A DNA stretch of 64,000 nucleotides from Monilinia fructicola. Taxonomy: Eukaryota > Ascomycota > Leotiomycetes > Helotiales > Sclerotiniaceae. The stretch covers positions 2,277,501 to 2,341,500 of the forward strand of contig VICG01000002.1 of assembly GCA_008692225.1 (NCBI GenBank), in the 5' to 3' direction. Below the pieces are notes generated by a model that saw nothing but the letters and a program-made list of their open reading frames with translations, had not been told where the DNA came from and ran no database searches. Every line of letters begins with the position of its first letter. Position 1 is the stretch's first letter. Both the position numbers and the translations under genes were made by a program. Below are positions 36,126-47,223 of this stretch, in pieces.

Positions 36126-38380
36126 CATGAATTCAAAGGGTGCTTTCTACTGTTGATCTATCTTATGTTGCCGCCTATAAAATCAGGCAAGTACCTAGTA
36201 GGTACTTATTTAAACCAATGGCATGGACTTGGCAATCTTTTGTTGCATGTCTAAAAATCGGGGACTGATATCTATTTCTTTTGGTTGTATTGAAGGCCAA
36301 GAGAGAGATAGATGAGTGAATTCTGATTTTGATATCTTTTGCATGGCTGCCTATTTAATCAGGTATATGCATGGTGAGTGCCTCATCAAGCCAATAAGAT
36401 AGTTGTTAAGTTCTTTGTTGCATATCTAAAAATCGGGGACTGAAATTCTTCAATGATTATGTTGAATAGAAAGAAAGCATGAGAGGTGAATTTTAAATTT
36501 GATGTTGTTTTTGTGTGGCTGCCTGTTTATTTAGGCATACGCATAGCAAGTGCCGTATCAATCATTTTGTGTTGCATGTCTGAAAATCGGACTGGGTTTC
36601 TTCTATAGTTAGTTGTTATGTTCAGCAGAGGGAAGGAAAGCATGAGAGGTGAATGTTAACTCTGATATTGATTTTGTGTGGATGCCTGTTTAATCAGGTA
36701 TGCATGTGCATAGTAAGTGCCTTGTCAATCCAATAAGATAGATTTATCATTTTGTGTTGCATGTCTCAAAATCGGGGACTGTATTTTTGTATTACCCAGT
36801 AGTACGTTGACAGAGGTGAATTCTAAATTTGATATTGTTTTTGTATAGCTGCCTGTTTATTTAGGTATACATATAGAACTATATAACCTTACATAACCAG
36901 TGCATATTCAAGCCAATAAGATAGATTTAGAATTTTGTGTTGCATATCTGAAAATCGGGGACTCTCTGAATATCTGTATTATGTTGAATAGAGAGGGAGA
37001 GGATGGGAAGGAGGTGAATGTTAAATTTGTTGTGTAGCTGCCTGTTTATTCAGGTAGATGGACACCTAGTAGATATATATGCAAGCCAATAAAATGGATT
37101 TATAATTTGTTGTTGCATATCTGAAAATCGGACTGAACTGTTTATGTCTCTCTGTTGTACTGATGAAGAGAAGGGTGGATGGATGATTCTTGATTTTGAT
37201 CTTTATCTTCTTCCAAGTGTGTTCATGTGGTTGACTATTTGGTTGGCCCTGGAGGGCATTAAAATCGTCTTTCTCTGCCAATCCCTATGAAAGCAATAGG
37301 TTTGTTGTGTTGCATCTCTTAAACTATCAACCAAATTCAAGCCTTTCTGATACGAGCGACGAAGTTTCCCTGATTAGCTGCGCCCAGGTGTGCTATGCTT
37401 GCTATCTACCCACCTAGAGGATATCACTCTAGGGAGTGTCGTGATGTATATATGAATAATGTTTCAATAGGACGCATCATCTTAAGCTTGAACTTGAACT
37501 TCTGTAGATCAAAGAACTCGATGTGAAGTCCAAGACCACTCACTCATTGACTTGCTAGAGTTCGAGTATAGCTGAGATGAGATTTCTTCATTGAAAATTT
37601 CACAGGGGTTTGAGGAGATCTCTGATAGTTTAGGAGAATGGAGAGATATGCATATATCGATCAATCTCAATACCGGGACCATCTCTATTTTAAGCGATGT
37701 GTAATTTTCGCTTTCTATAGAATGGCCAATCTTCTTGTGAACCATTTACGACCAGATGTTGAATTATGATCTAGGAGGAAACCCTCGAATCAATGGGAGT
37801 TGCAGGTTCGGATCTGATCTACTATGAACGAACGTGATAACCGTCAAACCACCTGCATGTATGCTATTTCCCTTTCCACTCCGCGGGACAAAGTGTAAAG
37901 AGCTTGCAGCGTATAACCGACCCAATTCATTGATCATCCCTCTCCCTCTCTGCGCAAGATCGAGAATATACAGACCGGCCCACGCCCCAACCAGCCAAAT
38001 TCCTAAAGTTGTCCTTAGGGTCACCTAACATTCTCTCCTCCAATAGATCCCCAAATATAAATTCGAAAGACAGACCAGTAATCACAAGATTCACCAGGAG
38101 TTCAGGAGTCCAGGACCTTTTATATAACCAACATTTAACTACCAACCAATCAACTAGTACCATACTCACCATACCATTGTCCACTCCCAAACTCCATACT
38201 CACCAGAGATGAATCTCACGAAGTTACATCAAGCGCACATTCAGCCACCCATCCACCCATCCAACTTCAAACCTCAAACCGCAAATCCTCCCCTCCTACA
38301 TCAAGATCAAAACCCCTTCCATTCCTCAAATAATCAAACGGGAACCCTCAAATTACCATCACCCACCACCTCCCCCTACT

Positions 38381-38406
38381 CCCCTCTCCCCTCTCCCCTC
38401 TCCCCC
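38381..38406 (-). other. G-quadruplex motif (minus strand)
   Basis: The plus strand has four C runs of four or five separated by exactly TCT. The minus strand therefore has four runs of at least four G with 3-nt loops, a textbook quadruplex pattern, and the plus strand could form an i-motif. No gene overlaps it. Confidence 0.75.
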
Positions 38407-38948
38407 ACCCCAAATTCTCCATGCGAAATCCAATTCAACACTCCTCCCACCCAGCGAATCACGCCAACGATACCAACAACAACAACAGCAATAGCAAAAC
38501 GACTCACGCCCATAGACAACAGAAGAAAGAAAAAGCCAACCTCGAAAGAAACCAAGCCAAACATCCATCCATCTATCCATCCATCCACGCAACCTCCCCG
38601 TCCGCCCCCCTCGCCCCCCCTTCCCCAACCCAACACCAACACCCCCCCCTCTCTCTCAAGAACCCTCAAAATCCCCAACTCTCAACCCCCAACTCCCACC
38701 CACCCATCGCTCAACACCCAAGAACCCTAACCTCACCCCCGACCTCCCACCTCCCAGCCTTACCGCCAAACCCAAGCGAAACCTCACAAACGAGAATTCC
38801 CTTCCCCATCTCCAACCCTCACCCCACCGCCACCGTCACCCCCCCTCAACCCATCAAACAAAATCCCCCCAAGCCCATCTGCTGACGCCTACCCACACGC
38901 CCACCAATCCCGGGTATCCCCGATCGAGAATGATAATCATACCATACC

Positions 38949-38977
38949 ACAACACAACACAACACAACACAACACAA
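38949..38977 (+). repeat. (ACAAC)n pentanucleotide repeat
   Basis: About six tandem 5-bp units in non-coding DNA. Confidence 0.9.
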
Positions 38978-39107
38978 AATACTTACTCACATGCCGCCGA
39001 GCTCCAAGCTCGAGAGGCCCGCTGGCAACGCACCGCACCGCACCGCACCACCAATCTCCTTCCCCTCCACCTTCCAATCCCATCCATTCCGTTGCAGAAT
39101 TTGCATT

Positions 39108-39108
<1 letters not shown>

Positions 39109-39143
<35 letters not shown>

Positions 39144-39158
39144 AATAATAACAATAAA
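39109..39158 (+). repeat. (AAC)n/(AAT)n microsatellite
   Basis: About 11 AAC units pass into AAT units. No gene overlaps it. Confidence 0.95.
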
Positions 39159-40574
39159 CAATCATTTCACCTGATGTCGGGAAATGAACCATGTAACATT
39201 AGGTTGCTGTACGAATCATACGTCTAACCGTATTAAGCGTACCAGCACCCCAAGAAGATCTATAAAGTCGTCCTTCATTCGATAGATTACATGGAGAATA
39301 ACAACAAGGATGTACCAAAAGGATTAAGGACTTACACCTTAACTGACCAAGTTTATACCAACACTTGGGCTTGGAGTGAACCTCGACCTTCAAGGTTATC
39401 CTCGACCTTCGAGGGTCAAGGGTCAAGATTGGCGTTTTGTGTGAAGTTGTGAATTGTGCATTGTATGACTGATGTGCTTAGATATCCAATACCACTACAG
39501 GTACACCACTAAGATACACATCACTACATATATACCACTACATAGGCAAAGAGAAAGACGCTTTTTTGTAGAAGATGACGTATTTTCCAAGATGAAGATA
39601 TTGTTGTGTAAAAATGCTACTCCGTTCCGTTCTACCTCAATTCCGCTTACACTTCCCCTCTTTGTTTCTCGGCAATAAACACTACTAACTACATAATAAT
39701 ATTTCCTCCCTCGAGATGAGAAAAAAACTCGCCAACTCTTTCGAAAATCAATTACTTGTCTTCTTCTTCCGCTTCTTCAGTCATATCCAACTCCTCCCCC
39801 CTCTCCCAAAAATCATCTCGAACATTCAAACCCCAGACTTCTTTCCCGTGTATCGCTATACTCCAAACAAAAGAGATTGGAGCCAAAAACAAATACACAT
39901 ATTCCTATAAACATTCTATAATTTTGAAGTATTTCAGACAGAAAGGACAAACAGCAACCACGAATAAAAGATGCAATGCTGGAAAAACACTCAACACCAT
40001 CTCATGCCATAAATGTATAAAAACAAGAAATGATGCGCCTATCCTTTCCATGCCTATTCAATCCATCCATTCATCGCTCATGTAGTTCTTATCTCATCTG
40101 CTCGTAATCACTTGATGCAATACCCCTATTCCCGGCTCAAAATTACCCTTTCGTTCAAGAAGAAAAAGAGATCCAAAAAAAAGTATCCCAAGATGGTATC
40201 AAAAGAGAACCCCCCCGAAAGACTAACAAAACATAACAGAATACGCTGAAAGATATTGAACAAATGAGCAAGATTTCAAAAAATGCGACTGCATCAACTT
40301 CATCCCCTATGTAAGTAAATAAGACCCGCTATTGCGAGACGCGAAAATTCAATGCTCAACTGAACACATTGTCAAAACAGGATCCATCATCCACGAAAGA
40401 ACTCATGAAAGAAACAACTCTAGCCTTGAAAAGGGTGCCTCCTACTCAAGGTTGAGAGATAAGATTTAGGTAATCCGGATTGGATTTTCGACGGAGGAAA
40501 TATTGAGGCTAAATTCGGTTTTATCCAAGCAACATGGCCCCATCATAACAGGTGTATGTAAATTGTTGTGTGCT

Positions 40575-43401
40575 TCACTTTTTTGAACGGCCTATTGAGT
40601 TCGTCAATGTGGTGTTGAAAAAAACACGAGATAGGTTGCTTACCTTTTGATGATGGCGTGGGTTTTTTACCTGCCATCCACCCTAATACACCTGCATTCT
40701 CTATCCTCTTTTTCGGTTTTACCGTTACAATTCTTGGGCCAGGTCCCTGAGACATGAATGGCGGTGGGGGAGGAGGACCGACAACTCCCGGTGGTGGTGG
40801 TGGTGGTCTGGCTCCAGGAGGTGGTGGGGGTACACCAGGAGGTGGGGGTGGTCGGGCGCCATTGGAGGGCCTGCTGGAGGACGGTTAGGAAAATGATGAT
40901 GGGGATGTCCATGGGAACTTCGGGGCCTACCATTTGGATTCATTGGGGGTGGTCCAGGAGGTCCAGTGGGCGGTGCTGGCTTTTGTGCCTCTGGAATTGG
41001 CCACATGTGCATAGTAATAGCCCAATCGGGCTCTATCACAGTGTCCCATATTTGTGGCAGGATAATGTCACCATTGGGTCCGACCAAGTCGTAATGACCA
41101 TCTTGTACATGAGGACCAATGACATCAACATGGAGGAAAGCTTGTTTGATTAATTCTTCCATGCCCTGTGAACAAATTTTAGTGAGTGGAGGAATATTGA
41201 GAGGAAAAAAAAACAACTGACCGGCCACGTCGCACACAACTGGAATGGAAAGCTAAACTTTCGGCCTACAGCATCTTTAAATTTAATTGGTTTCTTTTTC
41301 TCCTCGGGTGGTGGAGGAGGGGGCGGTGCTGGAGTGGCAGCAGCAGTTGCAGCGGCAGTTGCGGCGGCGATAGCAGCAGCTATCTCCTCTTCTTTCTTCT
41401 TCGCTGCTTCTTCTTCCGCCGCCTTTGCATTTGCTTCATCTTCCTTAGCCTTCAACGCATCTGCAGCCCCTTTTTTTAATGCCAATTCTTTCTCCGCCTC
41501 AATCTTAGCTTCCCATTCAGCTTTGATAGCCGCAGCTTGTGCGGCCTCTGCAGCATCTGCAGCGTCCTTTGCTTCTTTCGCCAATTTAACCGCCAAAGCT
41601 GATTGTGCTTCCTCCATTTTCTTTTTCAAATCAGCTTCATTATCAGCTGCTGCCTTTTTCAAATCTGCCTCCATGGTTGCAGCTTTCTTCAACAAATCAG
41701 CCTGTGCTTCCGCCGCTTTCTTTTCCCATTCGGCCTTCAAAGCCGCCTGTGCAGCAGCATCCGCGGCTTCTTTTTCTGCCTTCGCTTCCTGTGCAAGCTT
41801 AGCTGCTAATAAGGTCTGAGCTTCTTCCATTCGCTTCTTTAAATCGGCCTCGGCATCTGCTGCCTTCTTTTTCAAATCGGCTTCCATATCTGCAGCTCTC
41901 TTTTCCAATTCAGCTTGTTTCTCTGCGGCTCTTTTTTCAATCGCTGCTTGGGCTTCACTAGCTTTCCTTGCCCATTCAGCTCTTTCGTCAGCAAGTTTCT
42001 GTGCCGCAGCTGCAGCTTCTTCAGCGTCCAATTTCTCTTTAAGCTCTCGTGCTTCCTTGTCTGCCAAAGCCTTCTGTGCAGCCTCAGACGCTTTTTGAGC
42101 AGCTTCAGCTTGTTCTTTAGCTCTATCAGATTCTATCTTGGCATTCTTCATCTGTTCCTCCATTAACACTAACTTCTTCTCAATTTCAATATCAACCACA
42201 GGGACTGGAGTTGGAGCTGGAGCCGGTTCCGGGGCGGGTGGAGAAAATTGAGGGGGAAAGTATTGCATCCCTGCCGGGGCCATTGCCATACTTTGCTGCC
42301 CATGATGACCATGCTGCAAAGCCTGCATTCCTGGAGATACTCCCTGGGAAATACCAGGAGGCATGTACCCTTGATACCCTTGGTATCCTTGACCTCCACC
42401 ATAATTTTGATTTCCCGAGTAACCGTGTTGAGGAGGCGCGTAATGCATAAGTTCTTGATTGCCATGACCAGAATACCCGCCAGGAGTATTATGCCCAGCC
42501 ATTGGATCGTGTCTAGCCATCGGGTCGTGTCTGCTATGGCTGTTGAAATAACTAGCGCCGCCAGGACTTGGGGAGGGCTGTGGAGCAAACGAGTTTGGGT
42601 TTTGTGGAGCAAATGGATTTGAACCTTGGTTATATTGCTGAGAATAGACACCACCATAGTGTGTTAAAGCTCCCGGTCCAGGCCCTGGGGGCGGAGCAAT
42701 ACCGGGAGTGCCAAATGGTGCATATGGGGCACCATTGGGACCGGAGGAATATGCGCTTGGGGCATAAGTAGGCGGAGGAGCCGTTCTGCCACCACCATAC
42801 GGTGCGGTTGGTTGAGCAGGGTAGCCTCGGCTATAGCCCGGGAAATCGTCTAATGGCTCCACAGTTGATAATGGTGCCGGCGCTGTGTGCCGGTGCACTC
42901 GGGATATAGGTGGTCGGTGATTTCGTTCTGCGGCTGGGGTATGTCTACGTACTGGACGCTCGTAACTTACGTGCGTACGTTCAATGGGAGGTGGTCGACT
43001 TGTACTTTGTTCCCGCGAGCTAATTTGTTCTCTACCTATATATCTAGTTGCTGCGCGCGGTGGACGTGAAGCAGATTCAGATGGTTCGATATCGTCAGAA
43101 TAATCTAAGCCGTTCCAAGAATCTTGGGAGTTGTCGGAAAATTCGTGGCTATCGTCTGAACGAAGGTGACCAGATGAGCCCTCAGAGAAGGAATTGGATC
43201 TAGAGTTTGAAGTCGAATGCGACGGGGTCGTATATGGACTTTGCGTATTTGGAGAATCGATAGTTATCCGAGTTGTTGGACCCCTTGTACGAAGACTACA
43301 AGTAAAAAAAAAGAAGTTAGAATAATTAAGTCTAGGGCGCCAATGATGTCGCAACCATCGGTGTAACATGTATGTTGTGAAATTCCGAGTACTTACGACA
43401 T
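40575..43401 (-). CDS. ubiquitin-like-domain (ULD) protein with Pro-rich and Ala/Lys/Glu-helical regions; one frame break
   Basis: Four exons are read: 43397-43401, 41222-43295, 40644-41165 and 40575-40591. The start exon is only ATGTC, then MSLRTRGPTTRITIDSP follows. Residues up to about 370 are Ser-, Pro-, Gly-, Gln- and Tyr-rich and disordered. About 250 residues of Ala/Lys/Glu repeats with recurring DLKKKAADAEAD-like units follow, predicted as a long charged helix. Then comes a compact domain starting PIKFKDAVGRKFSFPF and ending TVIEPDWAITMHMWPIPE, which matches a ubiquitin-like fold common in fungal hypothetical proteins. The tail is poly-Pro, then IVTVKPKKRIENAGVLGWM and KGRSKK. One base is missing at 40862-40863 (TT, expected TTT), where the frame shifts into the poly-Pro reading. 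With it the CDS is exactly 873 codons (872 residues). Its function is unknown. Confidence 0.82.
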
Positions 43402-43971
43402 TGGGATGTGATGGCTCTTTCAAGGAATTATCTTCTACCCACGACTCTCGAATAGAGAATGTCGGAGCGAAGATATCCTTGACAATGGGTTGGTGAAGGG
43501 GAAAGTCTTCGCCCAGGCCGTGTCCCACACACTCACAACTTTTTATAAAAATGTTTGGATTGGATTGCCGATCGAATACCCCCGAAAAATGTGCAAAGTT
43601 TATATTGAATTATATGCAAGCGAAGCAGAGGATGCAGATGATGCAGGTGAAGAGCGAGTCAATATCAACACACAAATTCAATTGAATTTTAAGGTTGGAC
43701 GGCGTCCTGTCAAAAGTTTTGGTAGTTGAAAACAAGTTGTTATAGTGCTTGTAATGCGTGTGCGGGCCGTCGCGAATTGACTGACTAGCTAGGAGGTAAA
43801 TAACTAGTGGTTCGGTATTGATGAATCGGATATGCTAAGATAGTCTTAAGAGATTTTCGAGGTTGTGTTGATCGGAAATGTAAGCGGAGATGCTTGGTGA
43901 TAGGTTTAGATGTTCTAATATGGTAACACGACTCGAGTACTTGTAATTTGAGATTGATTCTGTCGATGTTG

Positions 43972-44024
43972 TAGTAGTAGTAGTAGTCGTCGTTGTTCTT
44001 GTTGTTGTTGTTGTTGTTGTTGTT
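43972..44024 (+). repeat. GTA/GTT trinucleotide repeats
   Basis: Five or six GTA units pass through GTC into about eight GTT units. Confidence 0.92.
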
Positions 44025-44104
44025 TAAAACGAACTACTTGATAAGGAAGGATAAGGTGGAAGAATGTGGCGGAGAGGAGATGAGGAGTGAGAGAGCTGAA
44101 AGAG

Positions 44105-44198
44105 TTGAGAGAGTAATAGAAGAGTAATAGAAGAGTAGTAGAAGAGTAGTAGAAGAGTAGTAGAAGAGTAGTAGAAGAGTAGTAGAAGAGTAGTAGAT
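44105..44198 (+). repeat. 12-bp minisatellite (GTAGTAGAAGAG)n
   Basis: About seven 12-bp units differ mainly by A/G at one position (GTAATAG versus GTAGTAG). Confidence 0.9.
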
Positions 44199-44345
44199 GC
44201 GTTGTAGATGAGTTGTATATGAGGAGTATAAGAGTAGGTAGTATATGGGTACCTAGTAGGTAGGTATGGAGATAGACAATACCGGGTAGTTATGTTTGTT
44301 GACTTTATTTGGAGGGGAAAAAGAGTAAGCAAGAAATAAAAAATG

Positions 44346-44535
44346 TGGTTTGTGTGGGTGGATCTTGAAGTGGGTGAAGTGGGTGAGTGGGCGGGTGGTG
44401 GATGAATGGGGGTGGGTGAGTGGGTGAGCGGTGGATGAATGAATGGTGGTGGTGATGATGATTGACGGATTGACGGATTGACGGATTGATTGATTGACGG
44501 ATTGATGGATTGATCGATCGATTGATTGATGCACT
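44346..44535 (+). repeat. GTGGGTGA/GGATGAAT and GATTGACG repeats
   Basis: G-rich units of about 8 bp are followed by about ten GATT-based units (GATTGACG, GATTGATG, GATC). The plus strand lacks C-rich stretches. Confidence 0.85.
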
Positions 44536-44807
44536 CGATGGTGGATTGGAAATTTGGTACTGTACGGGACTGTATGGCTAGACCATACATATACTAGGGG
44601 AGCGTTTCCCGGGGGAAGTATAATAATAAATATCTTTTCTACTGCGAGGAGTTCAAATCTTTTAGTGTATGTTTCTTCTAATTCATGATTAAACCAATAT
44701 AAGATCATTTTATATGTAACAAATAAAAACGATTTTGTATTGATGTTTATTCTCCTCCTTCTTCTTCTTCTCTCCCATTCATCTACTAATTCAAGTAGTC
44801 AAGATAA

Positions 44808-44868
44808 GGTAAGGTAAGGAAGGTAAGGTAAGGTAACGAACGTAAGGTAAGGTAACGAACGTAAGGTA
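44808..44868 (+). repeat. GGTAA pentamer repeat with GTAACGAAC interruptions
   Basis: Tandem AAGGT units contain two copies of a longer AACGAACGTAAGGT unit. Confidence 0.9.
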
Positions 44869-45433
44869 AGGCCTACTAGGTACTAGGTAGTATCTTCTCA
44901 TTCGTTCTATCGTTTCCTAGACTTCCAGGTTCTTCCTCACTTCTCTTTCTCACCCTTGAAATTCATATGCATCCTCTGGCGTATATTCTCTTCAATCTGA
45001 TGTATATACCTTACGCCGTTTTCTTCCAAATTGGCACACACTGGCAGCGAATGTAGAAAAGGACAAGCGTTATCGGTATTCAGAGTTAAGAAGAAGTACA
45101 CGTGAGAGTACAAGGATCGAGGGAAGAATCGAGCAGAGAGAATTCGACGTGGAAGAAAAGAGAGACTTCCTCAAGCAGCAGAAAAGATTCATCATCTATC
45201 TGATATCTTGAACTACTACTATATATGAAATGTCGAAAACGTTGTAACATACCTTTGTTTTCCCTGATGAACTTGTCAAAAAGGCAATTTATTCCAAGGT
45301 ATGGTAATTTATGATCCTGGATAATCCAAAGGCGAAGAAAGAATCCCGAAATAAGAGAATCCAAATGGGGGTTGCTTCCGTGGTCGGTATCAAGAAGTCA
45401 AGAGGATTATGACACCAGAAGGGAACCAGAAGA

Positions 45434-45520
45434 AAGAGAGAGAGAGAGAGGTGGGAAGAGGAGAGAGAGAGACACAGAGAGACAGAGAGAGAGAGAGTAG
45501 TGTGTATGTGAGAGTGGGAG
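45434..45520 (+). repeat. GA-rich (AGAG) tract
   Basis: About 85 bp of AG dinucleotides with interruptions upstream of the hexamer repeat. Confidence 0.85.
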
Positions 45521-45543
45521 AGAGCTAATGGTCCGTGTAGAGA

Positions 45544-45578
45544 ATGGATATGGATATGGATATGGATATGGATATGGT
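45544..45578 (+). repeat. (GGATAT)n hexanucleotide repeat
   Basis: Five near-perfect 6-bp units. Confidence 0.92.
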
Positions 45579-45711
45579 CCACCTGGAGGAGAAGAATGGG
45601 TCTTCCGGATAGCTCGTCTTGAAGTTGAGGGGTAAACAAGCAAACCCTTATTCGGTGTACACTGTACAAGTAGGTAGGTAGGAGGTATAATGTATTGTAA
45701 GATTATGTCCG

Positions 45712-45740
45712 TGTAAAGTGTAAAGTGTAAAGTGTAAAAG
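45712..45740 (+). repeat. (GTAAAGT)n heptanucleotide repeat
   Basis: Four tandem 7-bp units. Confidence 0.9.
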
Positions 45741-47223
45741 TAATAGTAATGCAATAGTAATAGTGTAAACGTGTGAACAAGATTCTATGACGCTGGTACC
45801 ACTGACTTGGTTGTCGGTTTCTGGGGAAAATTGAGGCAGATGAAAGGCAAGAAGAATAATTTGACGAGGCGATATGATTGATGCTGTGTATGGAGGAGTC
45901 GTTATGTAGGCTTTATGTCGTGGGATAATGTTTGTGTATCTTCTGCTTTGTTCCCTCTCTTATTATTGTCAGAAGGATCGATCCTTTTCGTGGTGGGGTG
46001 GCTGATGAATGTTGTCGATCCGTTAAGAACGGTTCCCTTCAATGAGGGGTGTCAACTTTCAAGGATTCTGTACGGAGTACGAATAATAAATACTGGACAG
46101 TCTGGACTGGATCATCTGGATGGTACGCCGTTGCTAGGGGGATTGATGTGAGGGATCCAAGCTTTTGTGGCGAGTAACTTTTATCAGAAGATTCCGCTCA
46201 GATTCGCTTCGTCTGCTGATGAAGGGGGAATTTTTGATGGCCGGGTACACATGCAAAGAAAATCCCTTGGGCTCTTACGGTACGAGAAATATTATTCAGA
46301 AAAGCACGACACGATTTTATGCCGATTTGTTATCTGTATATAGTATATACTGTCCTGTACTAGATTGAAGATGCAGACAGAGCTGTGTGAATTGTGGGCC
46401 GGAGGGAAAATTTCTCACTTCGAACTTGGAATTTTATGATTCTGGAACTTCGGGGTTGCGTGGTTTCCTGAATTCCTCAGCATTTCCTCTTGGTGCAGTT
46501 GGTCTTGTGATCAAATAGTTGACGATGTTTCCGCATATCTGAATGTTGAAAATATGACCAGGGTCCCGCAATGTTGCACTGCAGGTTGAACAATGGAAAA
46601 GACTCCCAGTGTGTAGAATTGTGTGGTATTCGGAGAACGGTGTCAGCTGTAATCGGCCACCTCCCAAGGCTGACTCTATCTACATATACTGGGCCTTCTA
46701 CTGTATCATTGTAAAAAATCCCCGTGCGTTGTCATGATTTCAAAAGACTCATCTTGAATTGTTTCCCTTGGGTTCAGAGAATTAGAGCCGCCTGCAGTCA
46801 CCGCCTTTTCTAATAGCCTAATAGCATTAAATGATGCCCAAGAATTCCGAGCCTCTTGCCCAATGTGGCAAAGCTAATCGCAAATTCAATGATTGGGCAC
46901 CGACATCCCGTGAACGCGCTCCTTACTGGTGCCACGACCTCGCGAGGGGCCTGTAACCTACCTTTCAATTGTCCAGTTCTAGCCCATGACATTGAAGCGA
47001 TGGAACAATCTCATGCAATTCGTAACTGCGATTTATGGATGGAAGAAATTTTCGAATTGAAAAACCCTATCGAACCTTGCACTTTCAATATCTGAATATA
47101 TATCCGATGTTGAAAATCACGTTGGGGGATCGATAATCCCAAATGTGGATCTTGTCACTCCAGGATTGAGATGATGTGCCTTGCATCTTCCACGTTGTGA
47201 GAACTGATCAAGTTCTATGAATA

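Larger units (their letters stand above)
34508..37330 (+). repeat. array of a bipartite CCAAT + 23-bp core element, about 14 copies
   Basis: A 23-bp core, GTTGCAYRTCTNNAAATCGG followed by GGA, recurs at 34538, 34787, 35054, 35257, 35412, 35584, 35769, 36242, 36417, 36571 (lacks two G), 36756, 36939 and 37112 (lacks two G), with degenerate copies near 36023 and 37309. Spacing is irregular, 154-267 bp. In most copies a CCAAT pentamer ends 20-23 bp before the core (for example copies 1, 3, 4, 7, 8, 9, 11, 12, 13). Copies 5-13 share a second motif, GCTGCCTGTTTATTTAGGTA, between cores. The DNA between these motifs is much more diverged than the motifs. All copies point the same way. No gene, transposase or terminal repeat is recognisable. 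Confidence 0.9.
37331..40574. other. 3.2-kb intergenic region with C-rich and simple-repeat DNA
   Basis: This lies between the element array and the 3' end of the ULD gene. From about 38210 to 38890 the plus strand is strikingly C+A-rich and T-poor, so several frames are open at once without meaning. AAC, ACAAC and CATC repeats follow. The remainder is AT-rich with no supported gene. Confidence 0.5.
43402..47223. other. 3.8-kb upstream/intergenic region crowded with simple repeats
   Basis: No supported gene lies between the ULD gene start and the EMC2 stop. Between 43970 and 45740 at least eight different short tandem repeats occur, listed separately where clear. From about 45900 to 47200 the DNA is ordinary, with short frames on both strands that lack domain or splice support. 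Confidence 0.55.

Noticed and set aside
37800..37830. GTTGCAGGTTCGGATC as a tRNA T-arm
   Set aside because: No matching acceptor, D arm or anticodon stem could be folded around it.
38209..38885. Two long overlapping plus-strand frames (173 and 154 codons) and two minus-strand frames
   Set aside because: All are open because the DNA is C+A-rich and nearly T-free. The translations are low-complexity Pro/Thr/His strings with no domain and conflicting frames.
41334..41819. 161-codon plus-strand Ala/Ser-rich frame
   Set aside because: It is the antisense shadow of the Ala/Lys/Glu repeats of the ULD gene.
46810..47095. Opposed 60- and 79-codon frames near 46.9 kb
   Set aside because: They overlap on opposite strands with no splice or family support. 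A transposon remnant was considered but no hallmark is visible.
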